From Clostridiales bacterium Firm_11 (lineage in GTDB: Bacteria; Bacillota; Clostridia; Christensenellales; Aristaeellaceae), in contig LVAQ01000008.1 of assembly GCA_001604105.1 (NCBI GenBank), forward strand, positions 38,405 to 102,404: a stretch of 64,000 nt of DNA. Direction: 5' to 3'. Under the pieces are notes generated by a model that saw only the letters and a program-made list of their open reading frames with translations, was not told the origin of the DNA and ran no database searches. Positions 29,334-37,618 of this stretch are shown here, in pieces. How positions within the stretch are numbered: the stretch's first letter is position 1; every line of letters begins with the position of its first letter. Made by a program: the position numbers and the translations under genes.

Positions 29334-29755
29334 CCAACCGTCGCGTGATTGCGCTGGATGTGGGGGATGTTCGCTTCGGCGTTGCCTTGAGCGATGAAAC
29401 CCGCACCATCGCCCAGCCGCTGGAAGTATACAAGCGCGTAGGCTATGGGCCGGACAGCCGCTATGTGCTTGCTTTGTGCGAGCGTTATGCAACAAAGGAT
29501 GTGCTTGTGGGGCTTCCGCTGAACATGGATGGCACCCGGGGCGCGCAGGCCGAGAAAGCCGTTGCATTTGGCGATGTGCTGGCAGCCGCGGGGCTGAACG
29601 TTTTTTATCTGGATGAACGCATGACGACCATTACCGCCGAACGCGCGTTGATCGATGGCGGAGTACGCCGCGAGAACCGCCGTCAATATGTAGATAAGCT
29701 CGCCGCCGCCGTGATTTTGGAACAGTGGCTGCGCAAAGAACAGAATCATCAATAA
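29330..29755 (+). CDS. ruvX: Holliday junction resolvase-like protein YqgF/RuvX
   Basis: A 141-residue RNase H-fold protein implicated in 16S rRNA 5' processing and in DNA repair. [18 protein letters not shown] holds the first catalytic aspartate, [16 protein letters not shown] is diagnostic, and [14 protein letters not shown] and [13 protein letters not shown] complete the fold. The start is a TTG overlapping the ireB stop (TTGA), with AGAGG upstream. Confidence 0.94.
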   Translation: MTNRRVIALDVGDVRFGVALSDETRTIAQPLEVYKRVGYGPDSRYVLALCERYATKDVLVGLPLNMDGTRGAQAEKAVAFGDVLAAAGLNVFYLDERMTTITAERALIDGGVRRENRRQYVDKLAAAVILEQWLRKEQNHQ

Positions 29756-29792
29756 ACATGGTGCCGCCCAAACGGCCAAAGGAGAATCTCCC

Positions 29793-30101
29793 ATGCCTGA
29801 TCAGGATAAGCCAAACACGCCCGCGACGCAGGATGAAAACCTTGTGGTTCTACAGGATGAAAACGGCAACGACGTTACCTTTGAGCATCTGATGACGCTG
29901 GAATACAAAGGCGCCAGCTACATCCTGCTGGAAGCGCAGCAGGATATGGAAGACTGCCTGCAAGGCGAGTCCATCATTCTGAAAATCGAACAGGATGAAA
30001 ACGGCGACGACGTATACGCCACCATTGAGGATGAAGCCGAATACCAGGAAGTGTTTCAGCAATGCCTCTCCACCCTGGACGATGAAGACGGCGATGAATA
30101 A
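29793..30101 (+). CDS. DUF1292 family protein (YrzB-like)
   Basis: A 102-residue acidic protein with the DUF1292 pattern: VVLQDENGNDVTFEHLMTLEY, then GASYILLEAQ and a C-terminal acidic tail. ireB-yqgF-DUF1292 is the conserved yrzL-yrrK-yrzB order of Bacillota. Function unknown. GGAG precedes the ATG. Confidence 0.92.
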   Translation: MPDQDKPNTPATQDENLVVLQDENGNDVTFEHLMTLEYKGASYILLEAQQDMEDCLQGESIILKIEQDENGDDVYATIEDEAEYQEVFQQCLSTLDDEDGDE

Positions 30102-30117
30102 CAGTCAATGAAATAGC

Positions 30118-30146
30118 AAGCGGGCAGGAAAACCCTGCCCGCTTTG
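30118..30146 (+). terminator. Terminator after the ireB-yqgF-DUF1292 operon
   Basis: AAGCGGGCAGG / CCTGCCCGCTTT stem with a loop of A's, 17 bp past the DUF1292 stop. An almost identical hairpin is at 31260-31290. The remaining 250 bp to the next gene show nothing recognisable. Confidence 0.85.
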
Positions 30147-30394
30147 TGCCTGCTGAAAAACGCAAAATCAATAAACTGCTGTCTTGCGTCGCAGCACTCC
30201 ATTTTCAAATTAAGCCGCCGCTATCCAGCGGAGAACGGCGGGTTGCAATCACACATATCCCGCTGTGCAGTTAACCCAATAATCAACCCATTACGGCATA
30301 ACGCTTACCTTGCCGCATGCCCATGCGTCATGCGGGGCACTGACAACCGAGGCAGCCGCAACAACCAATACATCTGCGGCATGAAAGGTCATCC

Positions 30395-31168
30395 ATGATA
30401 AGAAGCGAAATCCTTACCAAAGAAATCAGGCAGTTACTCATGTTCTCGCCCCTCCAGTACATGCTGGATGTCGTGGCGGAAAACCCTCGTTATGCGCATA
30501 TCTTCACAGACCGCGTGGATGCGCCTGCCTGTTGCGTACTCCGGTTTGGCCACTACCTATGGTTGGCAGGCACGGTTCAAGAAAACGCCGCGGATATTGC
30601 CGATACCATCCGCGGGGAACAGCTGGACATTCTGAACGTATTCTATGATCACGCCGCCGCGGCGCAGGCGATAAAGGATCATTTTCCAAACGTCTACGAC
30701 ACTTGGCGCTGCGTATTCCGGCAGACACCCGTCCGGCAAGAAATCGACCAGCCCACGCGCGTCACACCAATCAGTCGGGCGTTGCTCGGTTCCGATGTTG
30801 GCAGTCTGGATATGATTATCAACGAAGTAACGGGCACCGCCACGTATGATAATCTGGATGCATTTTGCCGGAAGGGATTCGGCTTTACCTTCATCGCCAG
30901 CAATGAAGTTGGCGCTTTCTGCACCAGCGAATACCAGAGCAGAACGTCGGTTGCTATTGGCATTGAGGTTGCGCGGCCTTATCAGCAGCAGGGCATCGCC
31001 AAGGAAATGACGATGGCGTTTTTACAGGAGGCGGCAAACCGGGGGCTTGACGTATACTGGGAGTGCTGGCAGCAAAATGAGCCTTCCATTCGCACAGCTT
31101 TCGCCTGTGGTTTTCATAAAGTGGCGGATTATCCTGTGCTATTTATCGATCTGAGCAAACCTTCCTGA
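30395..31168 (+). CDS. GNAT acetyltransferase (GNAT_acetyltran family)
   Basis: A 257-residue protein. The N-terminal half is a divergent alpha/beta domain, and the C-terminal GNAT domain has VARPYQQQGIAKEMTMAFL as the acetyl-CoA loop near residue 197 and CWQQNEPSIRTAFACGF after it. This organisation fits the two-domain Bacillota GNAT_acetyltran family. Substrate unknown. The ATG at 30395 has only a weak upstream AAGG. Confidence 0.82.
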   Translation: MIRSEILTKEIRQLLMFSPLQYMLDVVAENPRYAHIFTDRVDAPACCVLRFGHYLWLAGTVQENAADIADTIRGEQLDILNVFYDHAAAAQAIKDHFPNVYDTWRCVFRQTPVRQEIDQPTRVTPISRALLGSDVGSLDMIINEVTGTATYDNLDAFCRKGFGFTFIASNEVGAFCTSEYQSRTSVAIGIEVARPYQQQGIAKEMTMAFLQEAANRGLDVYWECWQQNEPSIRTAFACGFHKVADYPVLFIDLSKPS

Positions 31169-31259
31169 ATATTGTGAACCCTACCGTACAGCGTTTCAGA
31201 AGTATGCCCCCGCTAAACCAACACGCATCCCCGAAAGGGTCGCGAATCACACCATGGTT

Positions 31260-31290
31260 AAGCGGGCAGGAAAACCCTGCCCGCTTTGTG
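31260..31290. terminator. Bidirectional terminator between GNAT and L,D-transpeptidase genes
   Basis: AGCGGGCAGG-AAAA-CCTGCCCGCT with T's to the right and A's to the left, placed between two convergent genes. It is a near copy of the hairpin at 30118-30146. Confidence 0.8.
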
Positions 31291-31303
31291 CATAGCCATT
31301 GCC

Positions 31304-31759
31304 TTACGGTTTGATTTCCACATCCTCAATCTGGTAGCGGTAGCTATAGAGCAGCGCCATATCCGCGGGCTGCAAGGCGATGCAACCCGCCGTCCAATCG
31401 CTTTGCACATCCCCCTCATGGATGTAAACCTCCCCACCCAGCGGCGACCCCCATGGCGGCCTTCGCCCCTGCGCAATCGCCTCTGTGATGGCATGCATGG
31501 TTTGAAGGTCAATCCGGCCGGCTTCATAGCCGCGGCGCGCATCATCGGCATTGGGGTAGTTCAGCCCCAAACTCAAGCCAAACTTGCTTTTCTCCTTGGC
31601 CAGGCAGATTTGGTAGATACCCTCCGGTGTGCGCAGGTCACCCTCACGCTCCTTGGCTCCCAACGGATTGCGCCCCAAAGCGACGCTGGCGCGCATCAAC
31701 TCTCCTTCTCCATCCAACAGCCTGAGCAAATGCTCCCCCTTGCTGATCACGATGCGCAC
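31304..31759 (-). CDS. L,D-transpeptidase (YkuD domain), no visible signal peptide
   Basis: A 151-residue YkuD-domain protein. The active site is IHEGDVQSDWTAGCIAL (residues about 118-134), with catalytic His and Cys in the HxG...GC arrangement, and TPEGIYQICLAKE is the conserved substrate-side segment. The domain makes 3-3 peptidoglycan crosslinks or attaches proteins. The best start is GTG at 31759, 7 nt after AGGAGG; no secretion signal follows, so activity in the wall is uncertain. It is divergent from the foldase gene. Confidence 0.85.
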   Translation of the reverse strand: MRIVISKGEHLLRLLDGEGELMRASVALGRNPLGAKEREGDLRTPEGIYQICLAKEKSKFGLSLGLNYPNADDARRGYEAGRIDLQTMHAITEAIAQGRRPPWGSPLGGEVYIHEGDVQSDWTAGCIALQPADMALLYSYRYQIEDVEIKP

Positions 31760-31827
31760 ATGAACGCCTCCTGTCATTAACGTACTGTGAACATACTGCA
31801 ACATTCGTGAAACACGACCCAAAACCC

Positions 31828-31856
31828 TTGCGCACACCGTATGGGTATGCCATAAT
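31828..31856 (+). promoter_or_regulatory. Possible promoter of the foldase gene
   Basis: TTGCGC (31828-31833), 17-nt spacer, CATAAT (31851-31856), 122 bp before the start codon. Confidence 0.5.
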
Positions 31857-31977
31857 AAGCGCAGCGCAGGCGGTTCACGCAGGCGGCGTGTGCCGCGTTG
31901 ATCCCCTGGATAGGGGCTTACATACGCATATCCCTTATTATCTCGCTTCATCATCTGAAAAGGAAAGGATGCCATTC

Positions 31978-33411
31978 ATGAGTAAATTTCGTAAAACGAT
32001 CGCCATCCTACTGTGCCTGAGCATCGCCTTATCCGCGACGCTTGCGTTGGCTGAGACTGCCACAGAGCCCGCGGAAGAAATCACCGAGGCCGTAGCCGTA
32101 GCCGTACCGACCCTGAACGATACCGATGTGGTCGCCCGGGTAAACGGCGAAGATGTAACATGGGCACAGGTGGTTCCCTATTATGAGAGCCTGGTCAGCT
32201 ATTACGGCGCGCCGGATGACTCCATGCTGGATACCTACCGCGCGTTCGCGCTGGAAACCGCCATTGTGATGACACTGGCAACCCAAACCGCCGCGCAAAA
32301 CGGGCTGGATCAGTACACAGATGAAGAGAAAGCAGCCATCATCGCGCAGGCGGATTCGGACTGGCAAGCCGCGCTGGATAACTACGTCCAGAACTACAGC
32401 GGACTGACCAATGAATCCACCGCGGAAGAAACCGCCGCCGCGTATGAGCAGGCGGAAGCTTACTATAGCGAGATGGGCTATAACGCCGCGCGGCTGCAGC
32501 AGGATTATCTGGATCGCGATATCTACGACCGCGTATCTGCCTTTGTAAGCCAGAGCGTTACCGTGAGTGAAGAAGAGGTACTGGCGCAGTATCAAACGTA
32601 TGTCCAGAATGATCAAGCCATCTATGAGAACGATCTGGACGCGTACGAGTATCAGTTGATGCTCTACAGCTACCAGTATGTTGATGAGAAGCCCTGGTAT
32701 CATCCCGCGGGCTACCGCTTTGTCAAGCACATCCTCTTGCCGGTGGATGAAACGCTCATGAATGCGTATACCGATCTGCAGGCGCGCTTGGAAGAGCAGA
32801 TGAATAGCGAAGCGGATGAATCGCCATTCACCACCACCGCTGAAGCGACCGACGAGCCTGCGCAGGAAACCGCCGAAGAAACCACCGAGCCCGAACCCAC
32901 GCCGATGCCTGTAACCCAAGCTGATATCGACAACGCCAAAGCCGATATTCTCGCATCACTACAGGAGAAAACAGCGGAGATTTATGATAAAATCGCACAG
33001 GGCGCCGATTTTGATCAGTTGATAGCGGAATATGCCCTCAATGCGGATGGCACCGCCTCCGACCCGGGCATGACCAGCGGCAACTACCCCAACGGGTATG
33101 AGGTAAGCCGTGCCAGCACGGGCTTTGTGCCGGAGTTTGTGGAAGCGGCCTTCTCCGTAGAAGCGGTTGGCGATGTGAGTGCGCCCTACATCAGCGATTA
33201 TGGCGTTCACATTGTGCAGTACACGGCGGATGTTCCCGCTGGCGCGGTTGAATTGACCGATGCGCTGAAGGCGACCATCCGGGAAGCGCTTGAGTCTGAA
33301 GGCGTCAACGCCGCGCTGGATGCCTGGCAGACTGCCGCCAATGTCGAATACACCGGCCTGATACCCTCCATGGCAACCATTCAGGGTGAGGATGATACGC
33401 AGGCGGAATAA
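31978..33411 (+). CDS. Secreted PpiC-type peptidyl-prolyl isomerase / foldase
   Basis: A 477-residue exported protein with a signal peptide (TIAILLCLSIALSATLALA, cleavage near AETA) and no lipobox Cys, so it differs from lipoprotein PrsA. A SurA-type N-terminal chaperone region is followed by a parvulin domain starting at RFVKHILLPVDETL. An acidic Thr/Glu insertion of about 60 residues splits that domain before DKIAQGADFDQLIAEY, and the domain ends at ISDYGVHIVQYT. The second of two in-frame ATGs (31978) is preferred because AGGAAAGG is correctly spaced for it. Confidence 0.88.
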   Translation: MSKFRKTIAILLCLSIALSATLALAETATEPAEEITEAVAVAVPTLNDTDVVARVNGEDVTWAQVVPYYESLVSYYGAPDDSMLDTYRAFALETAIVMTLATQTAAQNGLDQYTDEEKAAIIAQADSDWQAALDNYVQNYSGLTNESTAEETAAAYEQAEAYYSEMGYNAARLQQDYLDRDIYDRVSAFVSQSVTVSEEEVLAQYQTYVQNDQAIYENDLDAYEYQLMLYSYQYVDEKPWYHPAGYRFVKHILLPVDETLMNAYTDLQARLEEQMNSEADESPFTTTAEATDEPAQETAEETTEPEPTPMPVTQADIDNAKADILASLQEKTAEIYDKIAQGADFDQLIAEYALNADGTASDPGMTSGNYPNGYEVSRASTGFVPEFVEAAFSVEAVGDVSAPYISDYGVHIVQYTADVPAGAVELTDALKATIREALESEGVNAALDAWQTAANVEYTGLIPSMATIQGEDDTQAE

Positions 33412-33426
33412 CCCACCGAAACATTC

Positions 33427-33465
33427 AGCGCCCGTCGCAACACTGCGGCGGGCGTTTTGTTTTAT
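33427..33465 (+). terminator. Terminator of the foldase gene
   Basis: GCGCCCGTCGCA pairs with TGCGGCGGGCGT and is followed by TTTGTTTT, 16 bp past the stop codon. Confidence 0.85.
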
Positions 33466-33472
33466 CGAAAAA

Positions 33473-33980
33473 GCCGGTTCAGGGCGAATCGCCCTGGTCA
33501 GGGTGCTGGGGTGAAACCCCGCCGGGGCTTGGGGTGGAACCCCAAAGCCTCAACGCAACGAAAACGGGCGAACAGCCTGCAGGGCTATTAGTCGAGCGAT
33601 GGTAAAAGCCAATCACAGATTCTTAACAAGCCGGGTCCAGGGCGATTCGCCCTGGTCAGGGTGCAGGGGTGAAACCCCTGCTGGGGCTTGGGGTGGAACC
33701 CCAAAGCTTCAGCGTAACGAAAGCGAGCGAACAGCCCGCAGGGCTATGAGGCGAGCGACGGTAGAAGCCAATCACAGATTCTTAACAAGCTGGTAAAGGG
33801 CGATTCGCCCTGGTCAGGGTGCAGGGGTGAAACCCCGCCGGGGCTTGGGGCGGAACCCTGTCGGGGCTTGGGGTGAAACCCCGCCGGGGCTTGGGGTGGA
33901 ACCCTAAAGCTCCAACGCAACGAAAGCGAGCGAACAGCCAGCAGGGCTATGAGGCGAGCGACGGTAGAAGCCAACCGACG
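33473..33980 (+). repeat. Three tandem copies of the multi-hairpin interspersed repeat
   Basis: Units begin near 33473, 33630 and 33789 (periods 157 and 159 bp). Each has an AGGGCGATTCGCCCT hairpin, a GGGGTGAAACCCC hairpin, GGGCTTGGGGTGGAACCC, and the AGCGAGCGAACAGCC...GAGGCGAGCGA block, ending ATTCTTAACAAGC in the first two. The third copy has an internal duplication of the GGGGCTTGGGG block. No gene is seen in this 860-bp gap apart from these repeats. Confidence 0.88.
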
Positions 33981-34096
33981 CATTTAGCAGCATACACGCC
34001 CGCCGTATCCTTGCGGGGCAAACCTACGGCATCGTTTGACCTGCCCTTACACCACAGCTGCACATTGCGCAGCCACCCGCCGATGTTCATGTAATG

Positions 34097-34127
34097 CAAA
34101 GGCCGGACAGCTTTACGCCGCCCGGCC
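34097..34127 (-). terminator. Possible terminator downstream of the DUF1292-like gene
   Basis: On the minus strand GGCCGG and CCGGCC close a 15-nt internal GC-rich loop, followed by TTTGC, about 150 bp beyond the stop codon at 34272. Confidence 0.45.
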
Positions 34128-34271
34128 AACCTTGGCTATTCAATTGGGTGACCTGCTCGCATGGTTCATGGTTTCCTCCAAGAAGGTTGGTTCCGTTTAC
34201 GCATCCGTGCGTAGGGTGCATGCGATAGACTTCCCAGAATGGATCAGGTTCCAGATTCGGCTTGTTGAGGT

Positions 34272-34628
34272 TTACTCCTCGTCCTCAAGCTCGGCTTCCT
34301 TCTCAAAATCGGTTTGGACTACCTCGATCAGCTTCCCGAGCAGGTCTTCATCCTCTACGGGTACAAACTCCTCGGTATCCTCATCGTCTCCGGAGGGTAC
34401 AACCTTCATGATGTAGAGGTTCACTTCCTCTTCATCATCTTCCTCCTCGTGGGTATGTTCGCACCCATCGCAGTGGCAGCCGCATTCGTCGCCTGTCTGG
34501 GCGTCGCCCAGCACAACGTATTCATCACCGTTGTAGAAGAAGTAGCGAACGACCTCTAAAAGAATCTTGTTCCCATCCTCATCCACGCCTTCGATGAGGT
34601 CTTGATGCTCCATGTCTTCTGCGGTCAT
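34272..34628 (-). CDS. DUF1292-like protein with a Cys/His insertion
   Basis: A 118-residue acidic protein whose halves match DUF1292: ILLEVVRYFFYNGDEYVVLG and VNLYIMKVVPSG, ending in a strongly acidic tail. Between them is ECGCHCDGCEHTHEEED (residues about 48-64), a possible metal-binding patch not typical of the family. The longest open frame runs to 34988, but its first 120 codons read through an apparent promoter and leader; ATG 34628 after AGGTGG is preferred. Function unknown. The paralogue at 29793 lacks the patch. Confidence 0.8.
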   Translation of the reverse strand: MTAEDMEHQDLIEGVDEDGNKILLEVVRYFFYNGDEYVVLGDAQTGDECGCHCDGCEHTHEEEDDEEEVNLYIMKVVPSGDDEDTEEFVPVEDEDLLGKLIEVVQTDFEKEAELEDEE

Positions 34629-34912
34629 GCCACCTAACGTTTGGTCTTCGTCGCTGAACAATGGAATCGCCCCGCTTTCTGATCTCGATTCAGCGCGTAT
34701 TACGCGCCACCCGGTGCTTACCAGTAGAAGCCTTGGCGTTTGGGGATCTTGCACCGAATGCACCGCTACGTCTGCTGGAGTTCGCCCCTGCGGTGGCCGC
34801 CGTGTCAAAACAACCTGCGGTCTTCCAGCCTCGTCTGGCGGCGAGAGGATCATTACCCTTGCCCTTCCTTCTGGCTCGTCTTTATTATACCCGATCGATT
34901 GGTTTTCCACAA
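34629..34912 (-). promoter_or_regulatory. Promoter and ~245-nt leader of the DUF1292-like gene
   Basis: Minus-strand TTGTGG (34912-34907), 17-nt spacer, perfect TATAAT (34889-34884). The transcript would carry about 245 nt before the start codon, with GC-rich self-complementary blocks such as GGCGCGTAATACGCGC near 34712-34697. No known riboswitch class was recognised. Confidence 0.55.
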
Positions 34913-35040
34913 CCCTTTGCCGAAAGATTTTCTGGTTGATTTTCCCTGCCAGCGATGATATGATGGAGTTGTGGGGGTATCCCCGCATCGCGAAAGAGCC
35001 TCTCCCGCCAAGCGGCGGCAGGGGCTTTGCTTATGAAGTT

Positions 35041-35256
35041 TCAGGCGGAAGGTTCATCCTTCCTGCGCAAGGGGGAGAGCGTGCCATCCTCCTCGCGGAT
35101 GCGCACATTTTGCAGCATCTGACGCATGTTTTCGCGGTAATCGGCGATGTATTCTTTCCGCAGGGCTTCGCGTTCCGCGGTCTCCTCGGGCGTCAGTTCC
35201 CGCTGGCGGCTGAGCGCCGTCAACGCGCTGATGCGCCCAATCTTCTCTTTTTCCAT
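35041..35256 (-). CDS. DUF896 family protein (YnzC/UPF0291)
   Basis: A 71-residue protein with the family pattern IGRISALTALSRQRELTPEE and AEREALRKEYIADYRENMR, two helices forming a small hairpin bundle. In B. subtilis the relative YneA-operon member YnzC is linked to the SOS response, but no SOS context is visible here. AAAGGAG precedes the ATG. It is divergent from the adjacent GNAT gene. Confidence 0.93.
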   Translation of the reverse strand: MEKEKIGRISALTALSRQRELTPEETAEREALRKEYIADYRENMRQMLQNVRIREEDGTLSPLRRKDEPSA

Positions 35257-35286
35257 CGGTAACTCCTTTCAGTGCGGAGGGTTTGT

Positions 35287-35724
35287 ATGATCGAAGGGAA
35301 ATGGTTCTTGCAGGGCAGCGATATCGCTGTGCCCCTCGCGCTGCGGGAAGCAGTGTTTGCGCGCGGCCGCGATGCACTGGATGACGGTGCCCAGCAGTTG
35401 GTCGTCTATCAAAGCGGTGTGCCGGTTGGCACCGCGCGCCTGCTGTGGCGGGATGGCGATTTTGTCGCCGACGGCATCGGCGTGCTGCCTGCCCAGCGCG
35501 GCAAAGGCTTTGGCGATCTGCTTGTGCGGCTCCTGCTGTATAAAGTCGAAAGCCACAACGCAAAATCACTGGTCATAACGTGCCCCGCAGCGTGCGCCCC
35601 CTATTTTGCGCGTTACGGCTTTGCCGCCGAAACGCAAGGGGAGTCGCTCACCCTGCGCGCACAGCTTGCGGATGGCTGCCCTACCTGCACGGGCTGCGGC
35701 GGCTGCAAAGGGAATACACAGTAA
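35287..35724 (+). CDS. GNAT acetyltransferase with a Cys-rich C-terminus
   Basis: A 145-residue GNAT of the ElaA/YitH-like kind: VPVGTARLLWRDGDFVADGIGVLPAQRGKGFGDLL is the central sheet and acetyl-CoA loop region, and CAPYFARYGF is the terminal motif. The protein ends CPTCTGCGGCKG, two CxxC pairs that may bind a metal. The ATG at 35287 is spaced correctly from GGAGG; the upstream ATG is not. Substrate unknown. Confidence 0.85.
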   Translation: MIEGKWFLQGSDIAVPLALREAVFARGRDALDDGAQQLVVYQSGVPVGTARLLWRDGDFVADGIGVLPAQRGKGFGDLLVRLLLYKVESHNAKSLVITCPAACAPYFARYGFAAETQGESLTLRAQLADGCPTCTGCGGCKGNTQ

Positions 35725-35817
35725 GCTTAATCCCTCCGCGCCCCTGTGGCAACACAGGCATGCCAGCCCAACGGCGCGAATATGCTGCGTTTGTCACGCC
35801 GCATGCCCTACCCGCCT

Positions 35818-36702
35818 TTACCAGTTGATGGGGTCTACGCTGGTGGCAAAATAGATGATATCACTTACGCTACGCTCGTTATTCAGCGATTTGTCACTGG
35901 TGATTGCACCGCCCAGCACCAGCGTTGCGCTGTTGCCGCCGTCCAGATTGTAAGCCTGGATGCAGCCAAAATCCGCCATGGCCTGCGCGAGGGTTTCCAG
36001 GGTCGCGCCCGCGCTATCATCGCTGCGGCCATCCACCACTACGCATAAATACTCCAGTTCCCCCACCTGCCCAATGGCGGCGCGGGGGTTTTTGTAATGC
36101 GGGGCGAAGCTGTACTTCTCGGGTATGGCTTGTTTTTCCCCGTCAATCACCAGCGCGGGGCCGAAGCTGAACACATTGCGTATATCCAGCGCGCCGGAAA
36201 GATACACTTCCAGCATTTCCAGATGATCACGCTGAACGATGTGAAAATCGCCCTTGGAATCGATCAGCAGCACATCATACTGTTTGCTTGTCTTCTCCCG
36301 GAGTGTTATCCCCTGCCGGATGACCAGCCCCGCACTGCGATCGCTGTAATAATCGCCATTGATCGCCAGCACCGCTTGAAAGCGCTGCGCCATGGTGGTA
36401 ATGCGGTTGGTTTTGCTGCCCAGCCATTTCGCGACGCCCGTACGCAACTGGCTTGCGTGTTTGATTTTGATGCGCGCAACGTGAAAATCCGCATCCGCGC
36501 GGCGTACGGTCACAATATCCACACGCAGGGAAGCATCCACGTACCCAGCCTGCGTAAAGGCTTCGGGGTTTGGCTCATAGCCGGGGCTCTCATCCCACGG
36601 TAGCGGCGAAACCTCGGTGAGTACGGTGCCTTGCGCACTCGCGCAAAGCATCATGGCCGCCAGCAGCACCAGCAACGTGCGGCGCAGCGTTCTCGCTTGC
36701 AA
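35818..36702 (-). CDS. Secreted phosphodiester glycosidase family protein (NAGPA/DUF2233), copy 1
   Basis: A 294-residue exported protein (signal TLLVLLAAMMLCASAQG). The NAGPA-type domain shows AVLAINGDYYSDRSAGLVIRQG, FGPALVIDGEKQ, PRAAIGQVGELEYLCVVVDGR and AYNLDGGNSATLVLGG. The family includes the uncovering enzyme of mannose-6-phosphate and bacterial wall-associated homologues that cleave phosphodiester-linked sugars. The start is TTG 36702, 8 nt after AAGGAGG. It is paralogous to the next gene. Confidence 0.9.
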   Translation of the reverse strand: MQARTLRRTLLVLLAAMMLCASAQGTVLTEVSPLPWDESPGYEPNPEAFTQAGYVDASLRVDIVTVRRADADFHVARIKIKHASQLRTGVAKWLGSKTNRITTMAQRFQAVLAINGDYYSDRSAGLVIRQGITLREKTSKQYDVLLIDSKGDFHIVQRDHLEMLEVYLSGALDIRNVFSFGPALVIDGEKQAIPEKYSFAPHYKNPRAAIGQVGELEYLCVVVDGRSDDSAGATLETLAQAMADFGCIQAYNLDGGNSATLVLGGAITSDKSLNNERSVSDIIYFATSVDPINW

Positions 36703-36766
36703 GCTTATGACCTCCTTGAACCCTGCTATGCGTTAATCCACCGTTACGCAGCCGTCTGGGCTCGAT

Positions 36767-37618
36767 TCATTGTCCTTGCGTAACACCGGTGGCAAAATAG
36801 ATAATATCGCTGATATCGCGCTCGTGTGCTTCGCTTAGGGTATTGACCACTTCGCCGCCAAAGAGCATCGTACTGCTGCCGCCGCCATCCAGATTGAAGG
36901 CGACCTGACAACCGATGTCGCCCATAAACTGGGCAAGCTGCTTGTGGGTTACGCCTCGGCTGTCATCGATGCGTCCATCCACCACCACAAAGGCATAGCT
37001 GAGCGGTCCCAGTTGCCCGATGGCCGTACGCGGGCTTTTATCCTGCGGCGAGAAACCGTAATCATTATAGACGGTCTGCACCTGACCGTCCATCACCAGC
37101 ACCGGGCCAAAAGCAAAACACTGCGCCACGTCCAAGGTTTCCAGCGCTTCGGTCATGCTTGCTTTGGTAGGCTTGCGCAGGGCGTGGAAATCCCCCGCGG
37201 TATCAATAATCAGCATATCGAGCGTCAGCGAGGTGGATTTTCGAAGCACCTGCCCCTGCCGCACGATGTACCCCTTGCTGCGGAACAGGTAGCTATCCCC
37301 ATTAACGGCTAACACCGCGTTATAGGCGGTGGCAATCACGCTGGGCGTAGCCTTGGTTTTGCTGCCCGCCTCGCCGGATAGCGCCGTACGCAGCTGGCTG
37401 GGGTCGGCAATCTGCACGCGCGCCACATGGTAAATGCTGTTATCGCGCTCAACTTGCTCCAGCGTCACATGCAAGGTTTCATCCTGATATTCCCATGCCG
37501 AAAGATAGGCGGCCGGATCCGCCGCGGGCGCGGGTGAAAAATCCAGCGGTAAAGCATCGCCAAGCGCTGCGGCAGGCAGCAGCAATGCCAGCATTAGCAA
37601 CCATGCAATGCGTTTCAC
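36767..37618 (-). CDS. Secreted phosphodiester glycosidase family protein (NAGPA/DUF2233), copy 2
   Basis: A 283-residue paralogue of the preceding gene, sharing AVLAVNGDSYLFRSKGYIVRQG, AFGPVLVMDGQVQ, PRTAIGQLGPLSYAFVVVDGR and AFNLDGGGSSTMLFGG, with its own signal peptide (MKRIAWLLMLALLLPAAALG). It starts at GTG 37618, overlapping the stop of the GT2-GtrA gene (GTGTGA), so it is co-expressed with a glycosyltransferase. A role in modifying or trimming phosphodiester-linked wall glycans is inferred from this context. Confidence 0.9.
   Translation of the reverse strand: MKRIAWLLMLALLLPAAALGDALPLDFSPAPAADPAAYLSAWEYQDETLHVTLEQVERDNSIYHVARVQIADPSQLRTALSGEAGSKTKATPSVIATAYNAVLAVNGDSYLFRSKGYIVRQGQVLRKSTSLTLDMLIIDTAGDFHALRKPTKASMTEALETLDVAQCFAFGPVLVMDGQVQTVYNDYGFSPQDKSPRTAIGQLGPLSYAFVVVDGRIDDSRGVTHKQLAQFMGDIGCQVAFNLDGGGSSTMLFGGEVVNTLSEAHERDISDIIYFATGVTQGQ

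Noticed and set aside
34110..34270. Small gene of about 45 codons downstream of the DUF1292-like gene on the minus strand
   Set aside because: Open by chance; only a weak ribosome binding site, no conserved pattern, and it runs through a possible terminator.
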